From: Ignavibacteria bacterium GWF2_33_9
GTDB taxonomy: Bacteria > Bacteroidota > Ignavibacteria > Kapaibacteriales > UBA2268
NCBI GenBank assembly: GCA_001804565.1
Contig: MHAC01000011.1
Coordinates: 1-40,371 of the forward strand
Direction of reading: 5' to 3'
Length of the DNA stretch: 40,371 nucleotides
Position numbers and translations under genes: made by a program. This document shows, in pieces, positions 26,732-35,586 of the stretch; within the stretch, counting starts at the first letter, position 1, and each line of letters starts with the position of its first letter. The notes below the pieces were generated by a model. It was not told where the DNA came from, did no database searches, and was given only the letters and a program-made list of their open reading frames with translations.

Positions 26732-27076
26732 TCAATTAAATTTCATGAATAAATTTTCAATTTCGATCTTAAGTTTTGGCAAATAATTCATTACTATTGC
26801 CCAAATTACATCATCCGAAACTTTATCATAACCATGAGAAATATGATTCCTTGTATCAATAATTTTTCTTGCATTACTAATTATAAAAGTAGAATCCTTT
26901 TTCAAGATACGATTGACTGATTCTCCAATAATTTCAAGATTTCTTTCTATTGCACGTTTTGTCTTTATATCTCTTTTAAAATCTTCGAAAAGCTTAGGTT
27001 GGTCAAGAAAATAATTTTCAATTTCTTTTATTGAGTTTTTAATGTCATACAACCAAGTTATGATTTGCTCATCCAT
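26732..27076 (-). CDS. hepT: HepT-like RNase toxin of a HepT-MntA module (DUF86)
   Basis: 114 residues, mostly helical. It has the HEPN catalytic motif RX4HXY as RNHISHGY (Arg76, His81, Tyr83), which cuts RNA. The N-terminal MDEQIITWLYDIKNSIKEIENYF is typical of the family. It overlaps the upstream nucleotidyltransferase by eight bases (27069-27076), so translation is coupled. In known pairs the partner adds AMP to the tyrosine of this motif and so silences the RNase; the presence of an intact Tyr83 agrees with that. The symbol is given from family resemblance. Confidence 0.87.
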   Translation of the reverse strand: MDEQIITWLYDIKNSIKEIENYFLDQPKLFEDFKRDIKTKRAIERNLEIIGESVNRILKKDSTFIISNARKIIDTRNHISHGYDKVSDDVIWAIVMNYLPKLKIEIENLFMKFN

Positions 27077-27368
27077 ATATTAATTGTTTTGATTGTTCAA
27101 TATTTTTCATAAGATAAGGATTTGTCAAAGCTTTACTTTCCAATAAATCTACATTTCTTTGGAAAAGTTCTTGCAGGGAATATTTAAAATCAAAATAATT
27201 ATCAGCATAATCATTCAAATCGACACTATCAAAATCAACCAAAAAGTCAATATCACTATTTTGGTTGAATTTGTTTGTTAAAATGGAACCAAAAACGTAT
27301 AACCTCAATACATGGTACTGAATGCAAAGTTTTTGAATTTGATTTAAATATGATTTTAAAGATTCCAT
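27069..27368 (-). CDS. mntA: MntA-like minimal nucleotidyltransferase antitoxin
   Basis: 99 residues. The catalytic motif GSX10DXD is present exactly: Gly27-Ser28, then Asp39 and Asp41 in VFGSILTNKFNQNSDIDFLVDF. Proteins of this kind transfer AMP to the HepT tyrosine and act as antitoxin. The order antitoxin first, toxin second, with overlapping frames, is the common one. No clear promoter was found in the short AT-rich gap upstream. The name applies only by homology of motif and context; it is not the manganese regulator MntR nor the transporter MntA. Confidence 0.86.
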   Translation of the reverse strand: MESLKSYLNQIQKLCIQYHVLRLYVFGSILTNKFNQNSDIDFLVDFDSVDLNDYADNYFDFKYSLQELFQRNVDLLESKALTNPYLMKNIEQSKQLIYG

Positions 27369-27447
27369 TTAAATTTGAATTGTTAAAATTACTAAATAAA
27401 TATACGAAAATGTTTTATAATTATTAATACTATACTTTCATTCATTT

Positions 27448-28488
27448 CTATTTGTTTAAATCAATCCAAAGCCGGAGAGCATCAATTTTTTCCTGATTGT
27501 TTTCAATCCATTTCTGAACTTCAGGACTATTTAGCGATTGGGAAATGTAGTAACAAAAAGGCTCTAGGTTATTTGTTGTCAGAATATCAGCAAATTTATT
27601 AACGAAATTCTCCCACCAAAAACCGTCACTATTTTGTGACGAATTCTTTACAATTTGAAAAAACTCTTTTGTCATTTCCATAAAGAATTCTAAAGTTTTT
27701 GCCTCTTTATCTTTATATTCAATTGTCTTATTATAAAACGTCATGTGTAAGAGTGCTTCTGCAGATGAAAATTCACGTTCATTCATATTAATAAACAAAT
27801 GTGCATGCGTGTTGCTATTGCCAAAATATTTTACATCACCTTCGTAAGTAAATAAACTTAAAAGCAATTTTAAATAGATTTGAGCTGCAGGAGAATCTGG
27901 TTCTAACATAAGAAAATAATAAATTGAAAACATTGCTTTAATTCTTGCTTTTTTCCTTAGCATCAAGTCGTTTAATATTAAGTAAGGTTCCGGAAAAGCA
28001 GAATTTTCTTTAATAGAGGAAATAATTGCTGTTTCACCCTTTTCAAAGTCTTCAAGCTTTATTGCTTGAACTGCAAGTTTGTAATATAAATCAAAATTAT
28101 GAGGAAATAGTTGGATGGCTTCTTCATAAACATTGACAGCTTCGAGTGGTAGATTCCTCTTTTCAAGGACACTTCCTAAAACAAGATAGGCTCCCATTTT
28201 AATCCTGTCTTCAGTTGCTTCGACTAGTGCAATTGTTGCATATTTTGTAGCATAATCATATAGTTCCAAAGACAAACAGGTGACAGCCATTTCCAAATTT
28301 GCAAGTGCAGAATTCTCGTCTATCTTTAAGGCTTCTTCGTATTTTTTGATTGCTTCATTATATTTACCTTGTTCATGAAGTTCAACACCTTGGCGTACGA
28401 GTTCTTCAATAGAATAAGTTTGAGCAGAAAGGATTGTGGTGAAAATTTCAAATAAAATTATAATCTTAAAAAAATTCATTATTTTCAA
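27448..28488 (-). CDS. Exported tetratricopeptide repeat protein
   Basis: 346 residues. A signal peptide (MNFFKIIILFEIFTTILSAQ) precedes TPR-type helices from about residue 27 to 210: GVELHEQGKYNEAIKKYEEALKID, LGSVLEKRNLPLEAVNVYEEAIQLF and KLAVQAIKLEDFEKGETAI. The C-terminal 130 residues are helical but not recognised as a domain. A second in-frame ATG two codons in (MKIMNFF) does not change the outcome. It sits between HepT-MntA and the sdh operon and is preceded by the sdh terminator, so it has its own promoter. TPR proteins are scaffolds; the partner is unknown. Confidence 0.8.
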   Translation of the reverse strand: MKIMNFFKIIILFEIFTTILSAQTYSIEELVRQGVELHEQGKYNEAIKKYEEALKIDENSALANLEMAVTCLSLELYDYATKYATIALVEATEDRIKMGAYLVLGSVLEKRNLPLEAVNVYEEAIQLFPHNFDLYYKLAVQAIKLEDFEKGETAIISSIKENSAFPEPYLILNDLMLRKKARIKAMFSIYYFLMLEPDSPAAQIYLKLLLSLFTYEGDVKYFGNSNTHAHLFINMNEREFSSAEALLHMTFYNKTIEYKDKEAKTLEFFMEMTKEFFQIVKNSSQNSDGFWWENFVNKFADILTTNNLEPFCYYISQSLNSPEVQKWIENNQEKIDALRLWIDLNK

Positions 28489-28564
28489 GCATTTTTGGAA
28501 TAAAGCCCTTAATCATAAAAGCAAATTAAATAAAATTACAATTTCAATTGACAAATTTCATAAA

Positions 28565-28590
28565 AAAAAGGCGGGGTAATCCCGCCTTTC
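28565..28590 (-). terminator. Intrinsic terminator of the sdhCAB operon
   Basis: AAAGGCGGG, loop GTAAT, CCCGCCTTT (28567-28589) with a run of A to the left that becomes a U tract on the minus strand, 80 bases after the sdhB stop. A 28-nt palindrome follows on the right at 28596-28623. Confidence 0.9.
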
Positions 28591-28595
28591 TTAAC

Positions 28596-28623
28596 TTAAG
28601 GAACACGCATACATGTTCCCAAC
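28596..28623. repeat. 28-nt diverged palindrome next to the sdh terminator
   Basis: Halves TTAAGGAACACGCA and TACATGTTCCCAAC. It has the same arm core as 25155-25182 (AAGGAACACGCAT and TGTTCCC) with several substitutions, so it is an older copy of the same repeat. Confidence 0.7.
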
Positions 28624-28668
28624 AAATTACTTTTTAACTTTTAACTTTTGAACTTGATAAACTTATTA

Positions 28669-29418
28669 TCAGGTACCTTCTTTGAATGTTGCACACAAAT
28701 AATCTCTGTTAAGTTTTGCAATAAAGTTTACAGAAACATTCTTCGGACAAGATGCTTCGCATTCATAGTAATTAGAGCATCCTCCAAATCCTTCAGATTC
28801 CATTTGTCTTACCATTGCTCTAGCTCTTGCTGCTTTTTCCGGTTGACCTTGCGGCAGCAAATTCAGCTGGCTTGCTTTTGCGGAAACGAAAAGCATTGCC
28901 GAACCATTAGGGCAAGCAGCAGCACAAGCACCACAGCCAATGCAGGATGCGGCATCCATTGCCAAATCAGCTACGTTTTTGGAAATTGGGAGTGCATTTG
29001 CATCTTGGGCTGAACCAATATTTTGCGAGATAAATCCACCTGCCTGCATAATTCTGTCATAAGCAGAACGGTCCACTGCTAAATCACGAATGATAGGGAA
29101 CCCTTTTGCACGGAATGGTTCGATTGTGATTTTATCGCCGTCATTGAATTTGCGCATGTGCAGCTGACAAACAGTTGTGCCATGCTCTTTTCCGTGAGGG
29201 CGTCCGTCCACAACCATACCGCATGTCCCGCAAATACCTTCACGGCAGTCATGTTCGAACACAACAGGTTCTTCACCTTTATGGATTAAGTCTTCATTAA
29301 GTATGTCCATCATTTCCAAGAATGACATATCTTCATCAACTTCATTCAATTTATAATTTTTAATTGCACCTTTGGAATCTTTATTTTCCTGGCGCCAGAT
29401 GTTTAATTGTAATTTCAT
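28669..29418 (-). CDS. sdhB: Succinate dehydrogenase/fumarate reductase iron-sulfur subunit
   Basis: 249 residues. The [2Fe-2S] site uses Cys58, Cys63, Cys66 (CREGICGTC) and Cys84. The two further clusters use CIGCGACAAACP (Cys159, 162, 165, 169) and Cys214, 220, 224 (CSNYYECEASCP). The protein passes electrons between the FAD subunit and the quinone site. Its start overlaps the SdhA stop by one base, so translation is coupled. It ends the operon, followed by the terminator at 28565. Whether the complex works mainly as succinate dehydrogenase or fumarate reductase depends on the quinone; with menaquinone both directions are possible. Confidence 0.95.
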   Translation of the reverse strand: MKLQLNIWRQENKDSKGAIKNYKLNEVDEDMSFLEMMDILNEDLIHKGEEPVVFEHDCREGICGTCGMVVDGRPHGKEHGTTVCQLHMRKFNDGDKITIEPFRAKGFPIIRDLAVDRSAYDRIMQAGGFISQNIGSAQDANALPISKNVADLAMDAASCIGCGACAAACPNGSAMLFVSAKASQLNLLPQGQPEKAARARAMVRQMESEGFGGCSNYYECEASCPKNVSVNFIAKLNRDYLCATFKEGT

Positions 29419-31331
29419 TATTTGTAACTCCTCACGCCTAATTGAACAAATTCATAATTAAGGTCTTCTTTGTGCATTTCAGGTTTTTCGCCAACACCTT
29501 TAAATTCCCAAGCCGCAACGTATGAGTAATCTGCATCATTACGTTCAGCTTCGCCTTCTGCTGTCTGGTGTTCTTCACGGAAGTGAGCGCCGCATGATTC
29601 ATCTCTTTCCAAAGCATCCGTTGCGATTAATTCGGCAAATTCCATAAAGTCAGCAACTCTCGAAGCTTTTTCGATTACAGGGTTCATATAGGAATCGTTT
29701 CCAACTAATTTCAGGTCACTCCAAAATTCATTACGCAATTCCTGAATCATACCGATTGATTTTTCCAAACCAGCCTTATTGCGAGCCATACCAACATGTT
29801 CCCACATTATCTTACCAAGCTTTCGGTGTAACTGCATTGGAGTTTGCTTACCATTTATGCTCATGAGTTTGGAAATTTTTTCCTTAGCATCATTTTCTGT
29901 TTTCACAAATTCTTCATGATTAGTATTAACTTCTGCAGGTTTTCCTTTTCCAAAATAAGAATTAATTGTGTATGGAATAACGAAATAACCATCAGCTAAA
30001 CCTTGCATTAGAGCACTTGCTCCCAATCTGTTTGCACCGTGATCGGAGAAGTTAGCTTCGCCAAGAACAAAAAGACCTTCAATATTACTCATCAAATTAT
30101 AATCAACCCACAAACCACCCATTGTGTAATGTACTGCGGGATAAATCATCATTGGATTATGGTAAGGGTCAACTCCTGTAATGCGTTCGTACATTTCGAA
30201 TAAATTGCCGTATCTGTCTTCGATTACGTTTTGTCCCAATCGGTTAATTGCATCGGAAAAGTCCAGATATACTGCCTGTCCTGTTGCATTCACGCCACGA
30301 CCTTCGTCGCAGGCTCTTTTTGCAGCACGAGAAGAAATATCTCTAGGTGATAAATTACCGAATGAAGGATACATTCTTTCCAGATAATAATCACGTTCAT
30401 CTTCAGGGATTTGAACAGGTTTTCTCTTATCGCCCACAGCTTTCGGCACCCAGATACGTCCGTCATTACGCAAAGATTCACTCATTAATGTTAGTTTGGA
30501 CTGATGTTCACCGCTTGCAGGAATACAAGTCGGGTGAATCTGAGTGAAACAAGGATTTGCGAATGCTGCTCCTTTTTTGTAAGCACGGTAGGCAGCTGTA
30601 ACATTACAGTGTTGTGCATTTGTAGAAAGGAAGTAGGTATTACCATAGCCACCTGTTGCAAGAATTACTGCATCACCATAATGCGATTCAATCTTGCCGG
30701 TCTGCAAATCACGAACTACGATACCAACTGCCCTGCCTTCTACTGTCACAACGTCCATCATTTCCTTGCGATTGTGCATAATTACTGCACCTATACCGAT
30801 TTGGCGGCTGAGTGAAGAATATACACCAAGTAATAACTGTTGTCCTGTCTGACCACGAGCATAAAATGTACGGGAAACCAATGCACCGCCAAATGAACGA
30901 TTAGAAAGTACTCCGCCGTATTCACGAGCGAATGGAACACCTGCTGCAGTTGCCTGGTCAATGATATTATTGCTTACTTCTGCCAAACGATACACATTAC
31001 CTTCACGTGAACGGAAGTCGCCGCCTTTGATAGTATCATGGAAAAGTCTCCAAACACTATCGCCGTCATTAGGATAATTTTTTGCAGCATTAATTCCACC
31101 CTGAGCTGCAATTGAGTGAGCTCTGCGTGGTGAATCATGGTAAGTGAATGCTTCTACTCTATAACCTAATTCTGCAAGCGATGCAGCTGCTGCACCACCC
31201 GCCAATCCTGTTCCTACAACCAAAATTTTGAATTTCCTTTTATTCGCAGGATTAACAGGTTTTAAATCATTTTTATATTTTGACCATTTTTGTTCTAATG
31301 GTCCTGATGGAACTTTCGATTCTAATTTCAT
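29418..31331 (-). CDS. sdhA: Succinate dehydrogenase/fumarate reductase flavoprotein subunit
   Basis: 637 residues. The FAD fold starts at [10 protein letters not shown] (40-49), and the covalent-FAD histidine is His72 in HSIAAQGG. Later SdhA features include [43 protein letters not shown] and [12 protein letters not shown]. It oxidises succinate to fumarate on the cytoplasmic side, or the reverse. The start overlaps the sdhC stop by four bases (31328-31331), and its stop overlaps sdhB, so all three are made from one message in the order C-A-B. This order and the single cytochrome subunit fit the Bacteroidetes-type complex. Confidence 0.96.
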   Translation of the reverse strand: MKLESKVPSGPLEQKWSKYKNDLKPVNPANKRKFKILVVGTGLAGGAAAASLAELGYRVEAFTYHDSPRRAHSIAAQGGINAAKNYPNDGDSVWRLFHDTIKGGDFRSREGNVYRLAEVSNNIIDQATAAGVPFAREYGGVLSNRSFGGALVSRTFYARGQTGQQLLLGVYSSLSRQIGIGAVIMHNRKEMMDVVTVEGRAVGIVVRDLQTGKIESHYGDAVILATGGYGNTYFLSTNAQHCNVTAAYRAYKKGAAFANPCFTQIHPTCIPASGEHQSKLTLMSESLRNDGRIWVPKAVGDKRKPVQIPEDERDYYLERMYPSFGNLSPRDISSRAAKRACDEGRGVNATGQAVYLDFSDAINRLGQNVIEDRYGNLFEMYERITGVDPYHNPMMIYPAVHYTMGGLWVDYNLMSNIEGLFVLGEANFSDHGANRLGASALMQGLADGYFVIPYTINSYFGKGKPAEVNTNHEEFVKTENDAKEKISKLMSINGKQTPMQLHRKLGKIMWEHVGMARNKAGLEKSIGMIQELRNEFWSDLKLVGNDSYMNPVIEKASRVADFMEFAELIATDALERDESCGAHFREEHQTAEGEAERNDADYSYVAAWEFKGVGEKPEMHKEDLNYEFVQLGVRSYK

Positions 31332-32098
31332 ACATTACCTCCTATAAAACCAAGCAAAATTGCAAGAGGAACAATCAGGAATACGATTGCCGTTATTGTC
31401 CCATACCAATTGGAAAAAGTTCTGATAAACGGACTAAACCTTGGACCAGCCATACCCAAGGTTTGGAAAAAGCTCTGTAATGCATGAGAAAGGTGGAATC
31501 CCAGTAAAATCATACCCAGAATATACAATCCCGATACATAAGGATTTCTGAATCCGAGTATTACCATTTTGTATACATCATGACGCTCGTAAACTACTTT
31601 GTTTAGCACACTTCCTCTGTGTTCTTCCGGGTTTGCTATGTGTGCATTCATTCCCATTCCTACAGAATAAGCATTTTTAGTGTATATTTCTTCCTGATTG
31701 TAATTTTCAGGTTGAATAGATCCAACAGTAAAATGTAATATGTGATACCCCAAAAATGCAGCTATCATAATTCCTGTCCAAATCATTGTACGGGAATTTA
31801 ATTTTGCTTTAACATAACTTGTAACAACGTATTTATCCGGACGGGCACCGTTATTATATAACTTCAGATAAATTGAAGTTATTATGTGCAGAAGCAATGC
31901 AATAATAAGAACAATCCTTATTATCCACAAAATTTCTCCTAATCCTTGCAGAAAAGCAGCATAAGCGTTCAATGCTTCCTTCCCGATAAATATCTGCAAG
32001 TTTCCTATTGCATGGCCTGTTACAAAAAGGAGAATTATTATCCCTGTTACTGCCATAACAAACTTGCTTACTACTAAATGGTTTAAGTATTTGAACAT
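31328..32098 (-). CDS. sdhC: Succinate dehydrogenase/fumarate reductase cytochrome b subunit
   Basis: 256 residues with about five membrane helices (from [33 protein letters not shown] to [17 protein letters not shown]). Histidines that may ligate two b-type hemes are in [30 protein letters not shown] and [13 protein letters not shown]. The single large anchor, as in Wolinella-type (type B) enzymes, holds SdhA and SdhB at the membrane and reacts with menaquinone. It is the first gene of the operon. The 229-base gap upstream contains the inverted repeat at 32228-32249. Confidence 0.93.
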   Translation of the reverse strand: MFKYLNHLVVSKFVMAVTGIIILLFVTGHAIGNLQIFIGKEALNAYAAFLQGLGEILWIIRIVLIIALLLHIITSIYLKLYNNGARPDKYVVTSYVKAKLNSRTMIWTGIMIAAFLGYHILHFTVGSIQPENYNQEEIYTKNAYSVGMGMNAHIANPEEHRGSVLNKVVYERHDVYKMVILGFRNPYVSGLYILGMILLGFHLSHALQSFFQTLGMAGPRFSPFIRTFSNWYGTITAIVFLIVPLAILLGFIGGNV

Positions 32099-32227
32099 AA
32101 TTTGTTTTGTTTAATTTGACAAATTGAATTTATTTTAGTCTAATTTATATGTTTTGCAATATTAGAAATTTAAGAAAATATAAATTACAAAAATTTAAGC
32201 AAATTTATTATATATATGCTCAATAAA

Positions 32228-32249
32228 TTGTTTAGGAGAGGCTAAACAA
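32228..32249. other. Perfect inverted repeat between tsaD and sdhC
   Basis: TTGTTTAG (32228-32235), loop GAGAGG (32236-32241), CTAAACAA (32242-32249). It could be a weak terminator for the minus-strand tsaD transcript (T-rich DNA follows on that strand) or an operator ahead of sdhC. The stem is AT-rich, so I cannot choose. Confidence 0.4.
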
Positions 32250-32327
32250 TGAATTTCCTGTTAATTTAATTAGATAGTTTTTTAAGGGTATCTGAAAAAT
32301 AAGGAAAAGAAACTCAAAAAAGATTTT

Positions 32328-33347
32328 CTACTTTCTTTTAGCTCTTAAGGCATTTGCCGCTGCAGTAAAAGTGAAATCATGGAAGGGATCAGCACCGGAT
32401 TCAGATAATTTCTGTTCAGCAAGAAAACCAATCATTGCTGCATTATCCATTGAAAGTTGAATTGAAGGGAATACTGCATGCATACCACGTTTAGCGGCTT
32501 TTTCTGTCATATCTTTTTTCAACTGAGAATTTGCTGATACTCCACCAGCAACGATGATATTTTTTACTTTATATTCCTTTGCTGCAGAAATTGTTTTGAA
32601 TGTTAGGACGTCCACAATAGCTGCCTGAACAGATGCTGCGAGGTCTTTCTTATTACCTTCGGTAATCTCGCCGGGAAAATTCTTATGTAAAAAAGTGCGG
32701 AATGAAGTTTTAAGACCACTGAAACTGAAATCTAAATCACCTGAATTTATCATTGAACGTGGGAAATTATACGCTGCAGGATTTCCTTCTTTAGCAAGGC
32801 GGTCAATGATTGGTCCGCCCGGGTAACCTAGCCCGAGCATTTTGGAAATCTTATCGAATGCTTCGCCTGCAGCATCGTCACGTGTGAGTCCGATTATGTC
32901 ATATTTATTATATGAATGCACATAGAAAAGTACAGTATGACCTCCACTCACAACAAGGCATATTGCCGGAAATGATAAATCGGGTTCTTGCAAATATCCT
33001 GAATAAAGATGTCCTTCGATGTGATTCACCGGAACTATAGGCAAATTATGCTTCAGAGCAAGACCTTTGGCAAAGTTTGTTCCAACAATGAGCGAACCCA
33101 TTAAGCCGGGTTGATTAGTAACTGCAATTGCTTCAATATCTTCAATCTGTGTGCCGGCTTCATTTAATGCCTGATGATAAATCGAACTGATTGTCTGCAC
33201 GTGTGCACGTGATGCAAGCTCCGGAATTACGCCGCCATACTTTGAATGGAAGTACTGTGAGGATATTACATTACTTAATATTTTGCCGTTACGCAAAATC
33301 GCAATAGAAGTTTCATCGCAGGATGATTCAATAGCTAATATCAGCAT
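32328..33347 (-). CDS. tsaD: tRNA N6-adenosine threonylcarbamoyltransferase
   Basis: 339 residues; the universal enzyme that transfers the threonylcarbamoyl group to A37 of ANN-decoding tRNAs. The ASKHA-fold nucleotide site begins at ILAIESSCDET. The metal-binding histidines are His109 and His113 in VNHIEGHLYSGYL, and the late SMDNAAMIG supplies the aspartate. AIVVSGGHTVLFYV-like and VAGGVSANSQL motifs are present. It has its own promoter region (125 bases to the FMN reductase gene) and ends 229 bases before sdhC. Length and motifs are complete, so it should be functional. Confidence 0.96.
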   Translation of the reverse strand: MLILAIESSCDETSIAILRNGKILSNVISSQYFHSKYGGVIPELASRAHVQTISSIYHQALNEAGTQIEDIEAIAVTNQPGLMGSLIVGTNFAKGLALKHNLPIVPVNHIEGHLYSGYLQEPDLSFPAICLVVSGGHTVLFYVHSYNKYDIIGLTRDDAAGEAFDKISKMLGLGYPGGPIIDRLAKEGNPAAYNFPRSMINSGDLDFSFSGLKTSFRTFLHKNFPGEITEGNKKDLAASVQAAIVDVLTFKTISAAKEYKVKNIIVAGGVSANSQLKKDMTEKAAKRGMHAVFPSIQLSMDNAAMIGFLAEQKLSESGADPFHDFTFTAAANALRAKRK

Positions 33348-33472
33348 AATTCCCGTATAATAAGGTTATAAGTTAGTATAGACGAAAAAACAGAATTTGT
33401 AGTAAATCAAAAACAAATTATTATTTACAATAATTTACGGAAAAGGATTATAAAAAGATTTTCTCTGATTTT

Positions 33473-34033
33473 CTATCCTTCCATACGACTTTTGGCTTCA
33501 ATACTCCAAAGTAATTCATTGATGAATCTTTTAGTTTTCTTGTCTGTTGCAGGTGCATCGTTCGGAACTCCATTTTCATCGAAATGCTCATGAATTCTAG
33601 GAGAGTGAAATCTCGTTGGAACGGTCCAAAAACCCATCTTCCATAATGTGAACTGCAAAGAAATCAAAGCTTGTGTTCCTCCAAAGTCCCCATCAGATAC
33701 TGTTGCTATAACTACGGGTTTCCTTGTTATTTCAGAAGTAAATAAGTCTATTGCATTTTTTAGTGCTGCCGGATAAGTGCCATTATATTCTGGAGTTACG
33801 ATTATCGCACCATCAGCATTTTTTAATTTTGTTGTAAAATCAATAACTTCGTCTGATGGAGATTTAAGATTTTTAAAACGTTCTTCGAAGATTGGGAAAT
33901 TATATTGCTTTAAATCCAGCAATTCTGTTTCTGCTAAATTATTATTTTCTAGATATTTCTGAAAATATAATGCCAACCGGTGGCTTTTTCTTTCTTCTCT
34001 TATACTGGAAGATATAATTGCAATTTTAAACAT
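33473..34033 (-). CDS. NADPH-dependent FMN reductase family flavoprotein
   Basis: 186 residues with a flavodoxin-like fold: IAIISSSIREERKSHRLALYF binds the FMN phosphate, and VTPEYNGTYPAALKNAIDLF binds the isoalloxazine ring. The GDFGGTQALISLQFTLWKMGF region is also typical. It could reduce quinones, azo dyes or chromate, or supply reduced flavin; the physiological acceptor is not visible. It is a single gene; on its right a stem-loop at 34145-34172 ends the neighbouring transcript. The protein is cytoplasmic. Confidence 0.87.
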   Translation of the reverse strand: MFKIAIISSSIREERKSHRLALYFQKYLENNNLAETELLDLKQYNFPIFEERFKNLKSPSDEVIDFTTKLKNADGAIIVTPEYNGTYPAALKNAIDLFTSEITRKPVVIATVSDGDFGGTQALISLQFTLWKMGFWTVPTRFHSPRIHEHFDENGVPNDAPATDKKTKRFINELLWSIEAKSRMEG

Positions 34034-34144
34034 AGTGGTTTTCTTTTTTAATTATAAATTATTAATTTGTCAAATGATTAGTATATAGAAGAAAAAACAA
34101 AATAAAAATTTTATAATTAATTATAATGAATCCTATTAAAATAA

Positions 34145-34172
34145 AAAGGAGATACTTAGCAGTATCTCCTTT
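34145..34172 (-). terminator. Intrinsic terminator of the unknown membrane-protein gene
   Basis: AAAGGAGATACT (34145-34156), loop TAGC, AGTATCTCCTTT (34161-34172). The A-rich DNA to the left gives a U tract on the minus strand; the stop of the gene is 22 bases away. Confidence 0.87.
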
Positions 34173-34193
34173 AGAATCAATTTATTTGTTATG

Positions 34194-35576
34194 TTAAAAT
34201 TTATAATTCAATGTGAAAAATGGGATTGAAGTTCCGTACTGCTTGTTAGTCTTTCCTGCAAAAAATCCTTCGGGATGAATTCCCCAATTTAAATTGGAAG
34301 TAGTTTTAGTACGTATCTTCGCCTGACTTTTTAAACTATTATAGGTAATTAAAAATCCTATCACTGCTCCGCCGGTTATTAATGTAGAATATACTTCCTC
34401 ATTTTCGGAATTTGTTAATAATGCAATACCGCCGCCCATTACTCCGCCTCCTAATGAACCTAAACCAATATAAGTTGCAGTACTGTTCGAAAAGTCATAT
34501 CCTTTAATAGCTTCCCATCCTAAATAATGTCCGCCGATTGTAGAAGCAAGCATTATTGCAGTTCCGGTTCTTATATCGTTGGGTTCAATGTAAGTTAGTA
34601 AAGTACCACCTGCCATTAATCCTAAAATTCCTGCATTGGACATTACAGTGGGATCTCCAGGTGCAAGATTTTGCATATTAGCTAATGAATTACCCATAAT
34701 TGCTCCCCCGATCGAGCCAAGTAACAGCGGGATATCGTAGGATACTTCCTCCTCTCCGAATTCATCGCCATAAAGCATCATGGAAGCTCCAACACCGTAT
34801 CCGGCTCCCCAGAAAGCATTTGCCACAATCGAATTTGCTCTGCCTTCACTTACTTTATTATTTTTTGCATAAAAATATCCTGCGGTTAGTTCACCCAAAC
34901 TCGCAACAGTCATCAATAAATTCAAGGCTTTATAATTTGGCTCAGTATATGTATATCCCCATTCATCTGTTGTTGTTTTCGGGTCGACAAATAAATCATA
35001 CAAAATTGCCCCGTGTCCTAAACCTATCACTCCGCTACCGATGCTCAACTGTGCCATTCCTTTTGTAACTTCAGATTCTTTTGTTGCATAATAAGGTATG
35101 AAAAAGCCCAGACCTGCTGTCAGCATATAAGTTCCGGCTGCAGCACTTCCATCGAGGTTCATTATATAAGGTATTGCCCAGCCATAATAACCGAGTGATA
35201 ATACTGTTGTCCCGATTAAGAAATTTGCTCTGCCGCTTTGGTCAAGTCCTAATGCTGGCATTTCTGTTGTAATTAGCGATTGTATTTTAACTCTTAAATC
35301 ATCAAGTTCTGATTGGGATAAATTCTTACGGATTCTTATTTCATCTTCATTTTCTATATAAGTGATTTCTAAAACATAGGAATTGTCAGATTTTTGGTAA
35401 AGTCGTGCTTCTTTGAAATTATTATATTCAGGGAATAAATTCAATTTTGTTTCCATTTCGGAATCAATAACCTTTATATTATTTTCAGGTATGAACTGAA
35501 TTTGCTTTTCCTGTGCATGCCCTACCATAGCGATAAAGAAAAGAAATAAGCTAAAGATAACAAATTGATTTTTCAT
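34194..35576 (-). CDS. Unknown exported protein with about ten glycine-rich hydrophobic segments
   Basis: 460 residues. A signal peptide (FSLFLFFIAMVGHAQ) is followed by a soluble N-terminal part to about residue 110 (Glu/Asn-rich), then about ten hydrophobic segments full of glycine and serine, such as LLGSIGGAIMGNSLANM, LGSLGGGVMGGGIALLT and TLITGGAVIGFLITYNSL. The protein ends in SIPFFTLNYKF. Glycine-rich segments resemble transporters or channels in the inner membrane, but the signal peptide and terminal Phe would suit an outer-membrane protein. I recognise no family. It is a single gene with a terminator and is followed upstream by the exonuclease gene 10 bases away, so both are probably co-transcribed. 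Confidence 0.7.
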   Translation of the reverse strand: MKNQFVIFSLFLFFIAMVGHAQEKQIQFIPENNIKVIDSEMETKLNLFPEYNNFKEARLYQKSDNSYVLEITYIENEDEIRIRKNLSQSELDDLRVKIQSLITTEMPALGLDQSGRANFLIGTTVLSLGYYGWAIPYIMNLDGSAAAGTYMLTAGLGFFIPYYATKESEVTKGMAQLSIGSGVIGLGHGAILYDLFVDPKTTTDEWGYTYTEPNYKALNLLMTVASLGELTAGYFYAKNNKVSEGRANSIVANAFWGAGYGVGASMMLYGDEFGEEEVSYDIPLLLGSIGGAIMGNSLANMQNLAPGDPTVMSNAGILGLMAGGTLLTYIEPNDIRTGTAIMLASTIGGHYLGWEAIKGYDFSNSTATYIGLGSLGGGVMGGGIALLTNSENEEVYSTLITGGAVIGFLITYNSLKSQAKIRTKTTSNLNWGIHPEGFFAGKTNKQYGTSIPFFTLNYKF

Positions 35577-35586
35577 ATATCCTCAA

